DNA of 35,450 nucleotides from Candidatus Gastranaerophilales bacterium (GTDB lineage: Bacteria; Cyanobacteriota; Vampirovibrionia; Gastranaerophilales; Gastranaerophilaceae): the NCBI GenBank assembly GCA_900552525.1, contig UNSK01000017.1, positions 1 through 35,450 of the forward strand, written 5' to 3'. Shown here piece by piece: positions 1 through 8,152 of this stretch. Below the pieces are notes generated by a model. The model was given only the letters and a program-made list of their open reading frames with translations. It ran no database searches and was not told the origin of the DNA. Each line of letters opens with the position of its first letter. Positions within the stretch are counted from its first letter, which is position 1. A program made the position numbers and the translations under genes.

Positions 1-1
1 C

Positions 2-544
2 GCATTACTGGCCAAAAAATCAGGATATTCACTTAACCCTGCTAAAATGCTTAAAAATATTAAAAAATCTTTCTTAGCAAATGTAAAATTCCACGATAAA
101 GAAGTTATAACTATTGGAGCAGGCTCTTGTATAGGTGGGCTTGCCGGCGGATATATGGTTGATAAAAATCCTGAGAATAGAAAAGCAAAACGACGTGAAA
201 CAGTCATGCAGCTTGGTAATATTTCCATACCAATTATTACAGTAGAAACGTTTGCTAAGTTCGGTAAGAAGTTTGGTAAGCTAGCTCAGGCAGCTTCTGC
301 AATTGCCGGTATATTTACAGGAGTTTATGTAGCCAATATTCTTATGAACAAGCTCGGTAATCTATTGTTCAGGAATAAAAACGAAAGAGGTGTCAAGGCA
401 ACAGATTTTTCTGCTCACGTAGATGATATGGTTGTTGCAGCATCTTATATATCTGATAATAAGTATGTACATTCTATTGCCAGAATTGTTCCTCTCGCAC
501 TTATGATTCCAGGCTATGAAGTTGGTACGAAAAAAGTCCATTAG
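2..544 (+). CDS. Unknown membrane protein, 5'-truncated by the window edge
   Basis: The reading frame is open from base 2 to the TAG at 542-544, so the ATG at 47 is probably internal and the true start lies outside the window. The visible 181 residues are basic and contain Gly/Ala-rich hydrophobic stretches that look like membrane segments, around ITIGAGSCIGGLAGG, around AASAIAGIFTGVYVANILM and near the C-terminus (IARIVPLALMIPGYEVG). A basic loop (NPENRKAKRRE) lies between the first two. I do not recognise a family. Its style, hydrophobic Gly-rich helices between Lys-rich loops, resembles the unknown proteins at 22034 and 23109, but I cannot show homology. It is followed by a hairpin terminator at 546-584. 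The coding call is reliable; the function is unknown. Confidence 0.75.
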   Translation, partial: ALLAKKSGYSLNPAKMLKNIKKSFLANVKFHDKEVITIGAGSCIGGLAGGYMVDKNPENRKAKRRETVMQLGNISIPIITVETFAKFGKKFGKLAQAASAIAGIFTGVYVANILMNKLGNLLFRNKNERGVKATDFSAHVDDMVVAASYISDNKYVHSIARIVPLALMIPGYEVGTKKVH

Positions 545-545
545 A

Positions 546-584
546 AAAGGACAAAACTACACACAACCAGCAGTTCTGTCCTTT
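546..584. terminator. Hairpin between convergent genes, probable bidirectional terminator
   Basis: Inverted repeat AAAGGACAAAACT / AGTTCTGTCCTTT with one mismatch and a 13-nt loop, starting 2 bases after the stop of the partial gene. The plus side is followed by an AT-rich stretch ending AATTTTTC. The minus side runs into CCTTTTC, so it could also end the convergent 50-aa ORF. T-tracts are modest on both sides. Confidence 0.6.
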
Positions 585-624
585 AGATTAAATTTTTCAT
601 ACTCCCTAAATCTCTGTAAAACTC

Positions 625-777
625 CTATGCTAATCCCAAAGCCTTTCTATACCATGAGAATGATTGAATTTCATAACCATTGAAAGTTGTTTTAACCTGT
701 TGTTTTTTTAGGTAGTTTTCGAATTCGTCACTAAATGCAGATTTAACTGTCTTTGTTTCTTTAGAAATCAGTTTCAT
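625..777 (-). CDS. Small ORF, 50 aa, unknown function
   Basis: The minus strand encodes a 50-residue protein beginning MKLISKETKT and ending WYRKALGLA. Its ATG is preceded by a strong Shine-Dalgarno (AGGAG, then 7 nt). About 90 bp upstream is a good promoter (867-895), with a second possible -10 at 828-836, and its 3' end faces a hairpin terminator. That combination makes it more credible than a chance ORF. The composition is charged with aromatic residues near the end (FNGYEIQSFSWYRKAL). There is no signal peptide or membrane segment, and I recognise no family. The rest of the 500-bp stretch 545-1043 holds only its promoters and a possible promoter for the oxidoreductase gene. Confidence 0.6.
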   Translation of the reverse strand: MKLISKETKTVKSAFSDEFENYLKKQQVKTTFNGYEIQSFSWYRKALGLA

Positions 778-827
778 CGTTTTTTCTCCTATATTATAAG
801 TAACACACCAATATATAAAAACCGTGA

Positions 828-836
828 ATTATACCA
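828..836 (-). promoter_or_regulatory. Possible second promoter: extended -10 TGGTATAAT
   Basis: The minus strand carries a perfect TATAAT at 828-833 with TG one base upstream. No convincing -35 is present, as expected for extended -10 promoters. It would give a leader of about 44 nt to the 50-aa ORF. Confidence 0.4.
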
Positions 837-866
837 GTTAATTTTCTACACCACTTTTATGGGTCT

Positions 867-895
867 ATTTTAGCATAAAAATTGAGGTTTAGCAA
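867..895 (-). promoter_or_regulatory. Sigma70-type promoter for the 50-aa ORF
   Basis: On the minus strand, TTGCTA (890-895) lies 17 bp before TAAAAT (867-872), which carries an extended -10 TG (TGCTAAAAT). Transcription would start near 860, giving a leader of about 80 nt before the ATG at 777. The same TTGCTA box with 17-bp spacing and an extended -10 is found in front of fabI. Confidence 0.55.
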
Positions 896-954
896 TTAGT
901 ATGTAAAGAAATGTAAGCGAATTTGACAAAAATTATTCTCAAGAATTAGAAGTA

Positions 955-960
955 TATAAT
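955..960 (+). promoter_or_regulatory. Possible -10 box for the FAD oxidoreductase gene
   Basis: A perfect TATAAT lies about 84 bp before the ATG at 1044. No good -35 is at normal spacing; the TTGACA at 923-928 is 26 bp away, too far to pair with it. Transcription would start near 967. Confidence 0.3.
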
Positions 961-1043
961 CACAAAGAATATGAGTATATATTGATTTCATAACCTGTTT
1001 AAGCTATTGTAAATAAGTAATAGGGTAGTTAGGAGTATTATCA

Positions 1044-2420
1044 ATGTATAATGTTGCAATCATCGGCGCTGGTCCTGCCGGAATATTTTCTGCGCTTGAG
1101 ATAATTAAGCTGCGTCCGGAATGGAAAGTTATTCTTATTGAAAAAGGGCAAAAAATAGAAAAACGTAAATGTCCGATTAGAGAAGGTTCGCCAAAATGCG
1201 TAAACTGCAAACGCTGCGGTCTTTTATGCGGCTGGGGCGGAGCCGGTGCATTTTCTGATGGTAAACTAACACTTACGCCTGATGTTGGCGGCCACCTCGT
1301 AGATTATATGTCAAGAGAAAAAGTTGAACAGCTTATTAAGTACGCTGATAACATGTATTTGGAGCATGGTGCTACTGATGAAGTGTTTGGTACTGACATG
1401 GAAGTTTTTAGAGAAATAGAAAGAGAAGCTGCTTTAGCTGAATTAAAGCTCGTACATTCTCCTGTCAGGCATCTAGGAACTGAAAGGAGTCTTGATGTTC
1501 TAAAACATATGCAGGATTTTCTTGATGAAAGAATTACAATTCTCAATAATGTTACTGCCCAAAGCCTTATTGTAGAATGTGAACAGGTTAAAGGTATTGT
1601 TCTTGATAACGGAGAAACCATAAAAGCACAATATACAATTATAGCACCTGGTAGAGAAGGAGCAGATTGGCTTACACATGAGTTTGCTAAAAATAAAATA
1701 GGCATGGTTAACAATGCTGTTGATATCGGGGTAAGAGTTGAACTTCCTGCTCCTGTGTTTGCACCTTTGACGGATAAGTTGTATGAGTCAAAGCTGGTGT
1801 ATTATTCACCGACATTCGGAGATGAAGTTAGAACATTCTGTATGAACCCTAATGGTGAGGTAGTGCAGGAAAATTATAACGGTATCGCAACAGTAAACGG
1901 GCATAGCTATGCAAACATCAAGACAAATAATACAAACTTTGCTCTTCTGGTAAGCAAAAAGTTTACAGAACCATTTAAAGAACCTATTGCTTACGGGCAG
2001 CATATTGCAAGTCTTGCTAATATGCTTGCAGGCGGAATACTAGTACAAAGATTTGGCGATTTGCTTGAAGGAAGACGTTCAACACCAGACAGAATTAAGT
2101 CAAGTATCATAACACCAACTCTTAGCTGCGCAACTCCGGGTGATTTGAGCCTTGTAATACCTTACAGGCAAATGAAAAGCATTATTGAAATGCTGTTTGC
2201 GCTTGATAAAATTGCACCGGGGACGGCTTCCAGATATACACTTCTTTACGGTATAGAGGTAAAATTCTATTCAGCAAGGGTAAAATTGACAAATGAACTT
2301 GAAACAGAAGGGGTTAAAAATCTATTTACAATCGGTGATGGAGCCGGTGTAACAAGAGGGTTAATACAAGCTTCTGCCTCAGGTGTTTATGTAGCCCAGA
2401 CTATCTGCGCCCGCGGTTAG
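1044..2420 (+). CDS. FAD-dependent oxidoreductase of the COG2509 type
   Basis: A 458-aa flavoprotein. Residues 4-16 form the dinucleotide-binding signature VAIIGAGPAGIFS, and a GDG motif near the C-terminus (LFTIGDGAGVTRG) is the usual second FAD contact. Between them lies a Cys-rich segment, C-x-x-C-K-R-C-G-L-L-C, followed by GWGGAGAFSDGKLTL; both are typical of the uncharacterised FAD-dependent dehydrogenases of COG2509. AGGAG at 1031-1035 fixes the start. The substrate of this family is not established; the Cys cluster may bind a metal or act in redox chemistry, which is inference. It is a single gene with its own upstream region, ahead of the fliI-like gene but separated from it by 130 bp. 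Confidence 0.85.
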   Translation: MYNVAIIGAGPAGIFSALEIIKLRPEWKVILIEKGQKIEKRKCPIREGSPKCVNCKRCGLLCGWGGAGAFSDGKLTLTPDVGGHLVDYMSREKVEQLIKYADNMYLEHGATDEVFGTDMEVFREIEREAALAELKLVHSPVRHLGTERSLDVLKHMQDFLDERITILNNVTAQSLIVECEQVKGIVLDNGETIKAQYTIIAPGREGADWLTHEFAKNKIGMVNNAVDIGVRVELPAPVFAPLTDKLYESKLVYYSPTFGDEVRTFCMNPNGEVVQENYNGIATVNGHSYANIKTNNTNFALLVSKKFTEPFKEPIAYGQHIASLANMLAGGILVQRFGDLLEGRRSTPDRIKSSIITPTLSCATPGDLSLVIPYRQMKSIIEMLFALDKIAPGTASRYTLLYGIEVKFYSARVKLTNELETEGVKNLFTIGDGAGVTRGLIQASASGVYVAQTICARG

Positions 2421-2535
2421 TGCTACGAACGTAGACATTTTGATGGCAGACACAAGCAATATTACAAGATTAAATATTACTACAAGCCTGCCTCGAAGTT
2501 GGACTAATAGAATATTAGCGTAATCGGTTAATCTA

Positions 2536-2544
2536 TGCTAAAAT
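2536..2544 (+). promoter_or_regulatory. fliI: Extended -10 promoter for the FliI-type ATPase, probably leaderless
   Basis: TGCTAAAAT at 2536-2544 (TAAAAT at 2539-2544) is an extended -10 box. A start point 6-7 bp downstream falls on the ATG at 2551. No Shine-Dalgarno precedes that ATG. Only a poor -35 (TTAGCG, 18 bp upstream) is present. Confidence 0.45.
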
Positions 2545-2550
2545 AAACTT

Positions 2551-3897
2551 ATGGATGGAGTCGATCAGGAATTTATAGACAATCTTAAATCCCGCGTAAG
2601 TGAGAAAATTGAGCATCTTGATTTGTACCAGTTTAAAGGCAGCGTATCAAAACTTGTTGGCTTGACTGTAGAAGTCAAGCTTCCAGGACTTAAAATTGGC
2701 GATTTATGCTATATTGAAGCTGCAAACGGCGAGAAAAAACCGGCAGAAGTTGTTGCGTTTAAAGGTGATGCTGCGCAATTGCTTTTGCTCTATGACGGTA
2801 CGGGAATCGGGCAGGGAAGTCTTGTTACAACGACCGGAAAACCTATTATAATTCCTGTGGGAGATTTTCTGCTCGGCAGGCTGATAAATCCTATGGGAGA
2901 TCCGATTGACGGCAAGCCTATGGATATAGAAGGCGCTCTCTGGCGTCCTGTAGAAGGACCGCCGCCGGGACCTTTTGAAAGACCTATTATTACAGAAATG
3001 TTCTCTACAGGTGTAAGGGCGATTGATTCATGTTTAACCTTCGGCTGCGGACAGCGTATGGGCTTGTTTGCCGGTTCTGGAGTCGGTAAAAGTACACTTC
3101 TCGGTATGATTGCTAGAAATTCTGATGCAGACGTAAACGTTGTTGCGCTAATAGGAGAACGCGGCAGAGAGGTTAAAGAATTCGTTGAGGACGCTCTTGG
3201 CCCTGAAGGTATGAAAAAATCAGTACTTGTCTGTTCAACAGGTGACCAGCCGCCTCTAATCAGACAAAAATGTTTATTAACTGCAACAGCAGTCTGTGAG
3301 TACTTTAGGGATCAGGGTAAAAAGGTTTTCTTGATGACAGATACTGTAACGCGTTGTGCGATGGCCGGACGTGAAGTTGGACTTTCAATTGGTGAACCGC
3401 CAACGATGAAAGGTTATCCGCCTTCAATATTTTCATGGCTTCAAAAAGTCCTTGAACGGGCTGGAAACAGTCCAAAGGGCTCAATAACAGCTTTTTATAC
3501 CGTACTTATGGAAGGTGATGATATTAATGATCCTATCGTTGATACTGTGCGTGGTATTACAGATGGTCACATTTTCTTATCCAGAAAAGTTGCAGAAGCT
3601 AACCACTATCCTGCTATCGATATACTGGGCAGTATTTCAAGACTTATGTCTGCAATTGCCAGCCAGCCGCATAAAGAGGCTGCTGCTAAACTTCGTAAAA
3701 TTATGGCAATGTACAGGGAAAATAAAGATTTGATTGACGTTGGTATGTATCAGCCTGGAACTAATCCGAAACTGGATATTGCTATTGAAATGATGCCTAA
3801 AATCAATGCATTCTTACAGCAAAGAACTACAGACAGCGTTAATATGCAGAATACAATCGATACGCTTATTAATATGATGTCTGGAGTGGATATTTAA
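2551..3897 (+). CDS. fliI: Flagellar/type III export ATPase, FliI/YscN family
   Basis: A 448-aa homologue of the rotary ATPase beta-subunit fold. The Walker A loop is GLFAGSGVGKST at residues 171-182, followed by the ALIGERGREVKEF segment near residue 200. Later come the YTVLMEGDD and DGHIFLSRK-x-A-x-x-x-x-YPAID motifs that mark FliI/YscN over the F1 ATPase. It drives unfolding and export of flagellar (or injectisome) substrates at the cytoplasmic membrane. No other export component is adjacent; the next gene encodes a FliJ-sized coiled coil, and a Maf-type flagellin glycosyltransferase lies at 17245, so flagellar export is more likely than an injectisome. The length is normal. The start has an extended -10 box but no Shine-Dalgarno. 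Confidence 0.88.
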   Translation: MDGVDQEFIDNLKSRVSEKIEHLDLYQFKGSVSKLVGLTVEVKLPGLKIGDLCYIEAANGEKKPAEVVAFKGDAAQLLLLYDGTGIGQGSLVTTTGKPIIIPVGDFLLGRLINPMGDPIDGKPMDIEGALWRPVEGPPPGPFERPIITEMFSTGVRAIDSCLTFGCGQRMGLFAGSGVGKSTLLGMIARNSDADVNVVALIGERGREVKEFVEDALGPEGMKKSVLVCSTGDQPPLIRQKCLLTATAVCEYFRDQGKKVFLMTDTVTRCAMAGREVGLSIGEPPTMKGYPPSIFSWLQKVLERAGNSPKGSITAFYTVLMEGDDINDPIVDTVRGITDGHIFLSRKVAEANHYPAIDILGSISRLMSAIASQPHKEAAAKLRKIMAMYRENKDLIDVGMYQPGTNPKLDIAIEMMPKINAFLQQRTTDSVNMQNTIDTLINMMSGVDI

Positions 3898-3968
3898 AAA
3901 ATAGTTCTCATTAACTAGCAAATTTTATTTTTAGGCGGTTTATCCTTTTTAAAGAAAGGAGTTCTGTC

Positions 3969-4301
3969 TTGAAAGTTACATTACAAACCAACCAGCTGTC
4001 TTGCAAGGCATCAGCCAGAGATTTAAAATTTTTGGACAGCATTCGCGATAAAAATGTTGCTGTATTTGATTCTTTGCAGAAACAAAAAATTGAAACTCTC
4101 TTAAAATATAGGGAAGTGCAAAAGGTTATAGAAAATTATCATGATCTTTTGAATAATTACTCTAATTCCGGTGTGGCTGCAGAGATTATTATGAAAGCTA
4201 AAAGCGATTTAGAGGATATGAAGGTATTTAAAGATACTTTATGGAATAAATTAAGGGAAATTAACTTTGCAATTTTAGCAGAGGAAGAAAAGAATTATTA
4301 G
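3969..4301 (+). CDS. Small coiled-coil protein after the FliI-type ATPase, FliJ-like candidate
   Basis: 110 aa, starting at a TTG preceded by AAAGGAG at 7-nt spacing. The sequence is almost wholly alpha-helical and charged, with heptad-like spacing (KIETLLKYREVQKVIENYHDLL; SDLEDMKVFKDTLWNKLREI). In flagellar operons fliI is usually followed by fliJ, an antiparallel coiled coil of about 140-150 residues that acts as the ATPase stalk and chaperone escort. Position and fold fit that role, but the protein is shorter and the sequence alone does not prove it. The 71-bp gap after the ATPase gene holds no terminator, so co-transcription is likely. Confidence 0.6.
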   Translation: MKVTLQTNQLSCKASARDLKFLDSIRDKNVAVFDSLQKQKIETLLKYREVQKVIENYHDLLNNYSNSGVAAEIIMKAKSDLEDMKVFKDTLWNKLREINFAILAEEEKNY

Positions 4302-4312
4302 GAAGGGTCTGT

Positions 4313-5371
4313 ATGTTAATAGGTAAAATAAATTCCGGTAATTTAGGGTTTAAAGGTATATATGATCCGAATGTATTAATTACCGGCAGTTCAGGATATA
4401 TTGGAAGTCATTTGGTCCCCAAACTTGCAGATGACGGGGTTAATTGTATAGTGTGTTGCAGAGATAAATATAAACAGGAGTATCTAGATACTATTATTGC
4501 AGAGATAAACCGCTATAAGACTGATAAGAGTTTATGTTCTTTTGCAAATTTTGATTTGACTAATGAAGCAGAAATCAATAAACTTTTAAAAGAAAATAAG
4601 CCTGTGGATGCAGTTATCCACCTTGGAGGGTCAACATATAATTCCGAATCAATAGTTAATCCAAGGAAATATTATGATAACAATGTTATTGCATCAAGAA
4701 ATCTTGTTAACTCTATGCTTGACAATGATGTTAAAAATATCTTGTATGTTTCAACAGCATCAATTTATCCCAAAACTGTTCAAGGAAGAGTTTCCGAAAA
4801 AAGAACACCAGTTCCCAAAACCCCTTATGCAAAAACAAAATTCATTACAGAACAATTGATTAATGATTACAAGGTTTATGGTTTAAAATCTACAATCCTA
4901 AGACTTTTTAATGTTGCCGGAGCTCACGGGTTTAATGATTTGGATATTGGTAAAAATGTAATAACGGTACTTCTAAATTTGATAAAGGATAATAGGCTGT
5001 TTACATTAATGGGAAATGATTATCCTACTCCGGATGGTACATGTGTAAAAGATTTTATTCATGTTGATGATGTTACAGAGGCAATTGGTAAATCTGCGGC
5101 AAAGCTTTTAGAACCGGATACAGCTTCTCAAACTTATAATTTAGGTACCGGTAAGGGAACTTCTCTGGGTGAGCTTATAAGAAAAAGTATTGATATAACT
5201 GGTAAGGAATTAAAGCTTCGTATAGGAGCAGCATTAGAAGACGAAGTTCCAAGTTTAATTGCCAATAATACAAAAATTAAAAAAGATCTTGGATGGGCGC
5301 CTCAAAAAAATATAGATGAGATAATAACAAGCTGCTGGAAATGGATACTCCAGAACGGAGGTAAAAGATGA
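4313..5371 (+). CDS. NAD-dependent sugar-nucleotide epimerase/dehydratase (GalE-like SDR), with N-terminal FKG motif
   Basis: An extended short-chain dehydrogenase of 352 aa. The NAD-binding glycine motif GSSGYIGSHL lies at about residues 25-34, the Ser/Thr is in the STASIYP segment, and the catalytic pair is YAKTK (Tyr-x3-Lys). HVDDVTEAI and the C-terminal LGWAPQKNIDEII are typical of UDP-glucose 4-epimerases and related enzymes; the exact sugar cannot be read. Before the Rossmann fold sits an added N-terminus, MLIGKINSGNLGFKG, nearly the same as that of the 1599-aa GH13-like protein. The last 4 bases overlap the glgA start (ATGA), so the two are translationally coupled. It probably supplies or interconverts nucleotide sugars for the glycan cluster. 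Confidence 0.82.
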   Translation: MLIGKINSGNLGFKGIYDPNVLITGSSGYIGSHLVPKLADDGVNCIVCCRDKYKQEYLDTIIAEINRYKTDKSLCSFANFDLTNEAEINKLLKENKPVDAVIHLGGSTYNSESIVNPRKYYDNNVIASRNLVNSMLDNDVKNILYVSTASIYPKTVQGRVSEKRTPVPKTPYAKTKFITEQLINDYKVYGLKSTILRLFNVAGAHGFNDLDIGKNVITVLLNLIKDNRLFTLMGNDYPTPDGTCVKDFIHVDDVTEAIGKSAAKLLEPDTASQTYNLGTGKGTSLGELIRKSIDITGKELKLRIGAALEDEVPSLIANNTKIKKDLGWAPQKNIDEIITSCWKWILQNGGKR

Positions 5372-7989
5372 TATTAGCTGTAAGTGTAAATAATACCGGT
5401 TATACAAATAGGATACGTGCAAAAAAATCTGAGAAATTACAAAATAAATATTCAACAATCGCTTTTAAAGGCGGAGAAAATCCAAAGCAGGTTGCATTTG
5501 TTTCTTTTGAAACAGTTCCGATAAATAAAACAGGCGGTATGGCTGATGTTGTAGGCGAACTTGCACCGGAGTTAAATAAACGCGGTATGGATGTGAGATG
5601 TGTAATTCCTCTGCTTAATGCTCAGGGCGGAGTTCCTGTCAATGATAAGGGACAGCAGATATATAGAACACCAAAAGGCAAGGAGTTTCCTGTTAATGAT
5701 CTTGGAATAGATTTTGATTACGATTATGGTACAAAAAGCGGGAAAGGGAAGATTTTTAAGGTAAATGACAGTCGTGTAAAGTTTCCTGTGTATGTTCTTT
5801 ATTGTCCTGATGATGTTTCTAATAACAAAACAGAGTATCAGGGTTGGATAATGGATCAGGTTAAAAATCAGGAAGCTTTCTGTAAAGCAGGACTTGAAGC
5901 TCTTAAAAAACTAAAAGATGCTGAAGATTTTAACCCTAAATACGTTATGTCATATGAATGGACAACTGCACCGATTATAGAAGCTATGAGTAAGGATGAG
6001 TTTTATAAGGATAAAATTAAAATAGCAAATATAAATAATTTCGGGCCTGTCTATCAGGGGCGTGTAGGTGCGCCGGTAGCTGCACCATATATTTTGAACA
6101 ATCAGGAACTTGACAAACATTGTGCTGAACCGCGTGTAAGGGCTCTTCTTGAAGAAATCAGCAGAGCAGTTGAAGCTAGAGCCGGCGAGTTACATCCTTT
6201 AAATATTAATGAAGAAATTTCGAGAGGTGATTATAAAGCGGCTTATTTAAAAGTTGCTGAAAATTATGAAAAATATATTCCATACACAACAAATCATCTT
6301 GGATTTATGGATAGTATGGTTATGGACAGTTTTCCTAAAAAAGGGTGGTTTAAACAATATTATAACTTTTATGTACCTGCAGTTAGGACATCAGATTCAA
6401 TAGTAAGTTGTTCTGATACATACATAAGAGAATTAGCAGAGGAAGACAGGTATTCAGATGGTGTTTCTAACCTGATGAACTTAGAAAGGCTTAAGAGTTT
6501 TGGCATAACAATCGGTATGGATTACAGCCTCCATAACCCTGCTGCAACTGAAAAAGAAACAACTAACCCTGTTAAGTATCCATTTTCTGCTAATGAAAAA
6601 GAGCTTGAAACAAATTCCAATTTGTTAGATTATAAAACCGGTAAAGCTATGAATAAATCTTACCTTCAGGAAATTTTAGGGGCCAAGGTACCAGATAAGG
6701 AAACTGCTTTTAATAAAACAGTAGGTGCAAAGCAGTATGGTTTCCTTGAGAATGACCCGAATGCACTCGTTTCGACCTTTATTACACGATACGATCCACA
6801 GCAGAAGGGTGTTGATATTGTAATAAAAGCAGCAGAAAAATTGCTTGAAGAAGAAAAGGATGCACAAATAATTCTTGCAGGGCCGGATTTTAGTAAAGAT
6901 TATGCTCTTATAAAAGAGTATCTGGAGAATGTAGTGTATAAATATCCGGGCAGGGCAGTTTTGTGTGACGGTTTTATAAACAATATTTCACAGTTTTATG
7001 CAGGATCGGACACAGTTTTAATTCCCAGCAGATTTGCACCTTTTGAACTAGTTCAGCTTCAGGGTATGAGGATGGGGGCAATTCCGATAGTATCTAACGC
7101 TGGAGGGCTTGCCGAAATTATTGTAGATCCGCGGGAAGGCAGGGACGAAGAAATTCTCGGGTTTAAAACTGAAAAATCTCTTTTCCTTACGGATGATCCT
7201 TACAAATCATACTGCGATACAATAAAACGGGCACTTGATATTTATAGAAACGAACCGGCAACGTGGGATAAAATGCTTCTTAACGGTCTTAGATACAAAC
7301 GCAGCTGGGATTTGCCTGCACAAAAATATTTGGAAACAGTATTTAATCCTAAAAACTATAGTAACATTAAAGATTTGTTCTATATTGATTCAAAGTTTAG
7401 CACAGGTGAAATAACCTCAGAAAATCTTGAGAAACAAAGAGAAGATTTGGAGTACTTAAGGCATAAAGGTTATTCACAAATTATCCAGATTGATAAAGAG
7501 AATAAACAATTAAAAAATCTTGCTGCAGAATACGGTATAAAGTATAAAAATATCGAACTGGGTGATACTCCGACTGAGGAAAGTGCGGTAAAATTGCTAA
7601 AAGAAATTGATAATGACAGTGAAAAAAGTTTTATTAACGAGTCAGAAGGAAAAAATAATAAATCTGTACTGGCATGTTTCTACCTTGCATATAAAACTCT
7701 CGACAGCATCGATAAAATTATGGGAAAAATATGGACAGAGCGGGAGAAGGATTTTTATGAAGTAATATGGGGGGACAAAAATAAGATTAAAAATATTATG
7801 ACAAAGCTCTCAATACTTGGCGAGAAATATAGTCATGATATCAAAAAACTTTCTCTGGGCGAACTATTCAGTGTAAATGCCGGTTTTATAAATTCAGCAG
7901 CAAGAAGAACCAGAGAAATTCTTGAAAAATTCAAGGAATTGAACTCCTGGAAAGAGGTAGTATACTCAGGCAGACATTATATAAAATAG
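5368..7989 (+). CDS. glgA: Glycogen/starch synthase GlgA with N-terminal FKG motif and C-terminal extension
   Basis: An 873-aa GT5 glycosyltransferase that transfers glucose from ADP- or UDP-glucose to alpha-1,4-glucan. The N-lobe carries INKTGGMADVVGEL, the KTGG nucleotide-sugar loop (K54-G57). The C-lobe has the LVSTFITRYDPQQKG and ILAGPD segments, then PSRFAPFELVQLQG and NAGGLAEIIVD. It is far longer than the usual 480-500 aa, with an insertion in the N-lobe and about 200 extra C-terminal residues that are charged and helical. Where typical GlgA has SRFEPCGL, this protein has SRFAPFEL: Ala557 replaces the conserved Glu and a Glu appears at 560. Residues 29-35 (STIAFKG) carry the shared motif. 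GGAGG before the ATG and the 4-bp overlap set the start. Confidence 0.85.
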   Translation: MILAVSVNNTGYTNRIRAKKSEKLQNKYSTIAFKGGENPKQVAFVSFETVPINKTGGMADVVGELAPELNKRGMDVRCVIPLLNAQGGVPVNDKGQQIYRTPKGKEFPVNDLGIDFDYDYGTKSGKGKIFKVNDSRVKFPVYVLYCPDDVSNNKTEYQGWIMDQVKNQEAFCKAGLEALKKLKDAEDFNPKYVMSYEWTTAPIIEAMSKDEFYKDKIKIANINNFGPVYQGRVGAPVAAPYILNNQELDKHCAEPRVRALLEEISRAVEARAGELHPLNINEEISRGDYKAAYLKVAENYEKYIPYTTNHLGFMDSMVMDSFPKKGWFKQYYNFYVPAVRTSDSIVSCSDTYIRELAEEDRYSDGVSNLMNLERLKSFGITIGMDYSLHNPAATEKETTNPVKYPFSANEKELETNSNLLDYKTGKAMNKSYLQEILGAKVPDKETAFNKTVGAKQYGFLENDPNALVSTFITRYDPQQKGVDIVIKAAEKLLEEEKDAQIILAGPDFSKDYALIKEYLENVVYKYPGRAVLCDGFINNISQFYAGSDTVLIPSRFAPFELVQLQGMRMGAIPIVSNAGGLAEIIVDPREGRDEEILGFKTEKSLFLTDDPYKSYCDTIKRALDIYRNEPATWDKMLLNGLRYKRSWDLPAQKYLETVFNPKNYSNIKDLFYIDSKFSTGEITSENLEKQREDLEYLRHKGYSQIIQIDKENKQLKNLAAEYGIKYKNIELGDTPTEESAVKLLKEIDNDSEKSFINESEGKNNKSVLACFYLAYKTLDSIDKIMGKIWTEREKDFYEVIWGDKNKIKNIMTKLSILGEKYSHDIKKLSLGELFSVNAGFINSAARRTREILEKFKELNSWKEVVYSGRHYIK

Positions 7990-7992
7990 AAA

Positions 7993-8020
7993 TTGAAATT
8001 TGATATTTATGTAATATAAT
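7993..8020 (+). promoter_or_regulatory. Sigma70-type promoter for the 1599-aa GH13-like gene
   Basis: TTGAAA (7993-7998), 16-bp spacer, perfect TATAAT (8015-8020). This is the strongest consensus promoter in the window. A start near 8027 gives an AT-rich leader of about 125 nt, in which I see no strong structure. It would allow the GH13-like and AAA genes to be expressed separately from the epimerase and glgA. Confidence 0.6.
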
Positions 8021-8152
8021 TAAATGTGAAATTTAGTGGTAATGTGTATTATATACAATATTAAATTTTGTAAAATTTTTAATTTACATGCCGGATAAAT
8101 GGCAAAAAATATTTTTTTACATTCTTTATATATTTAGAAGGAGTTTCAGAAG

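Noticed and set aside
923..960. TTGACA at 923 paired with TATAAT at 955 as a promoter
   Set aside because: The spacer is 26 bp, well outside the 15-19 bp range; only the -10 is kept, at low confidence.
2421..2435. CTACG-AA-CGTAG inverted repeat as a terminator of the oxidoreductase gene
   Set aside because: The 2-nt loop is too tight, the stem is short and the following T run is weak.
2443..2523. 26-aa ORF between the oxidoreductase and FliI-type genes
   Set aside because: No ribosome site and no other sign of coding; too short to support.
2626..2640. FKG in the FliI-type ATPase (YQFKG, residues 26-30) as another copy of the N-terminal motif
   Set aside because: It falls inside the normal beta-barrel start of the FliI family (position of the usual G-x-V segment), not in an added leader.
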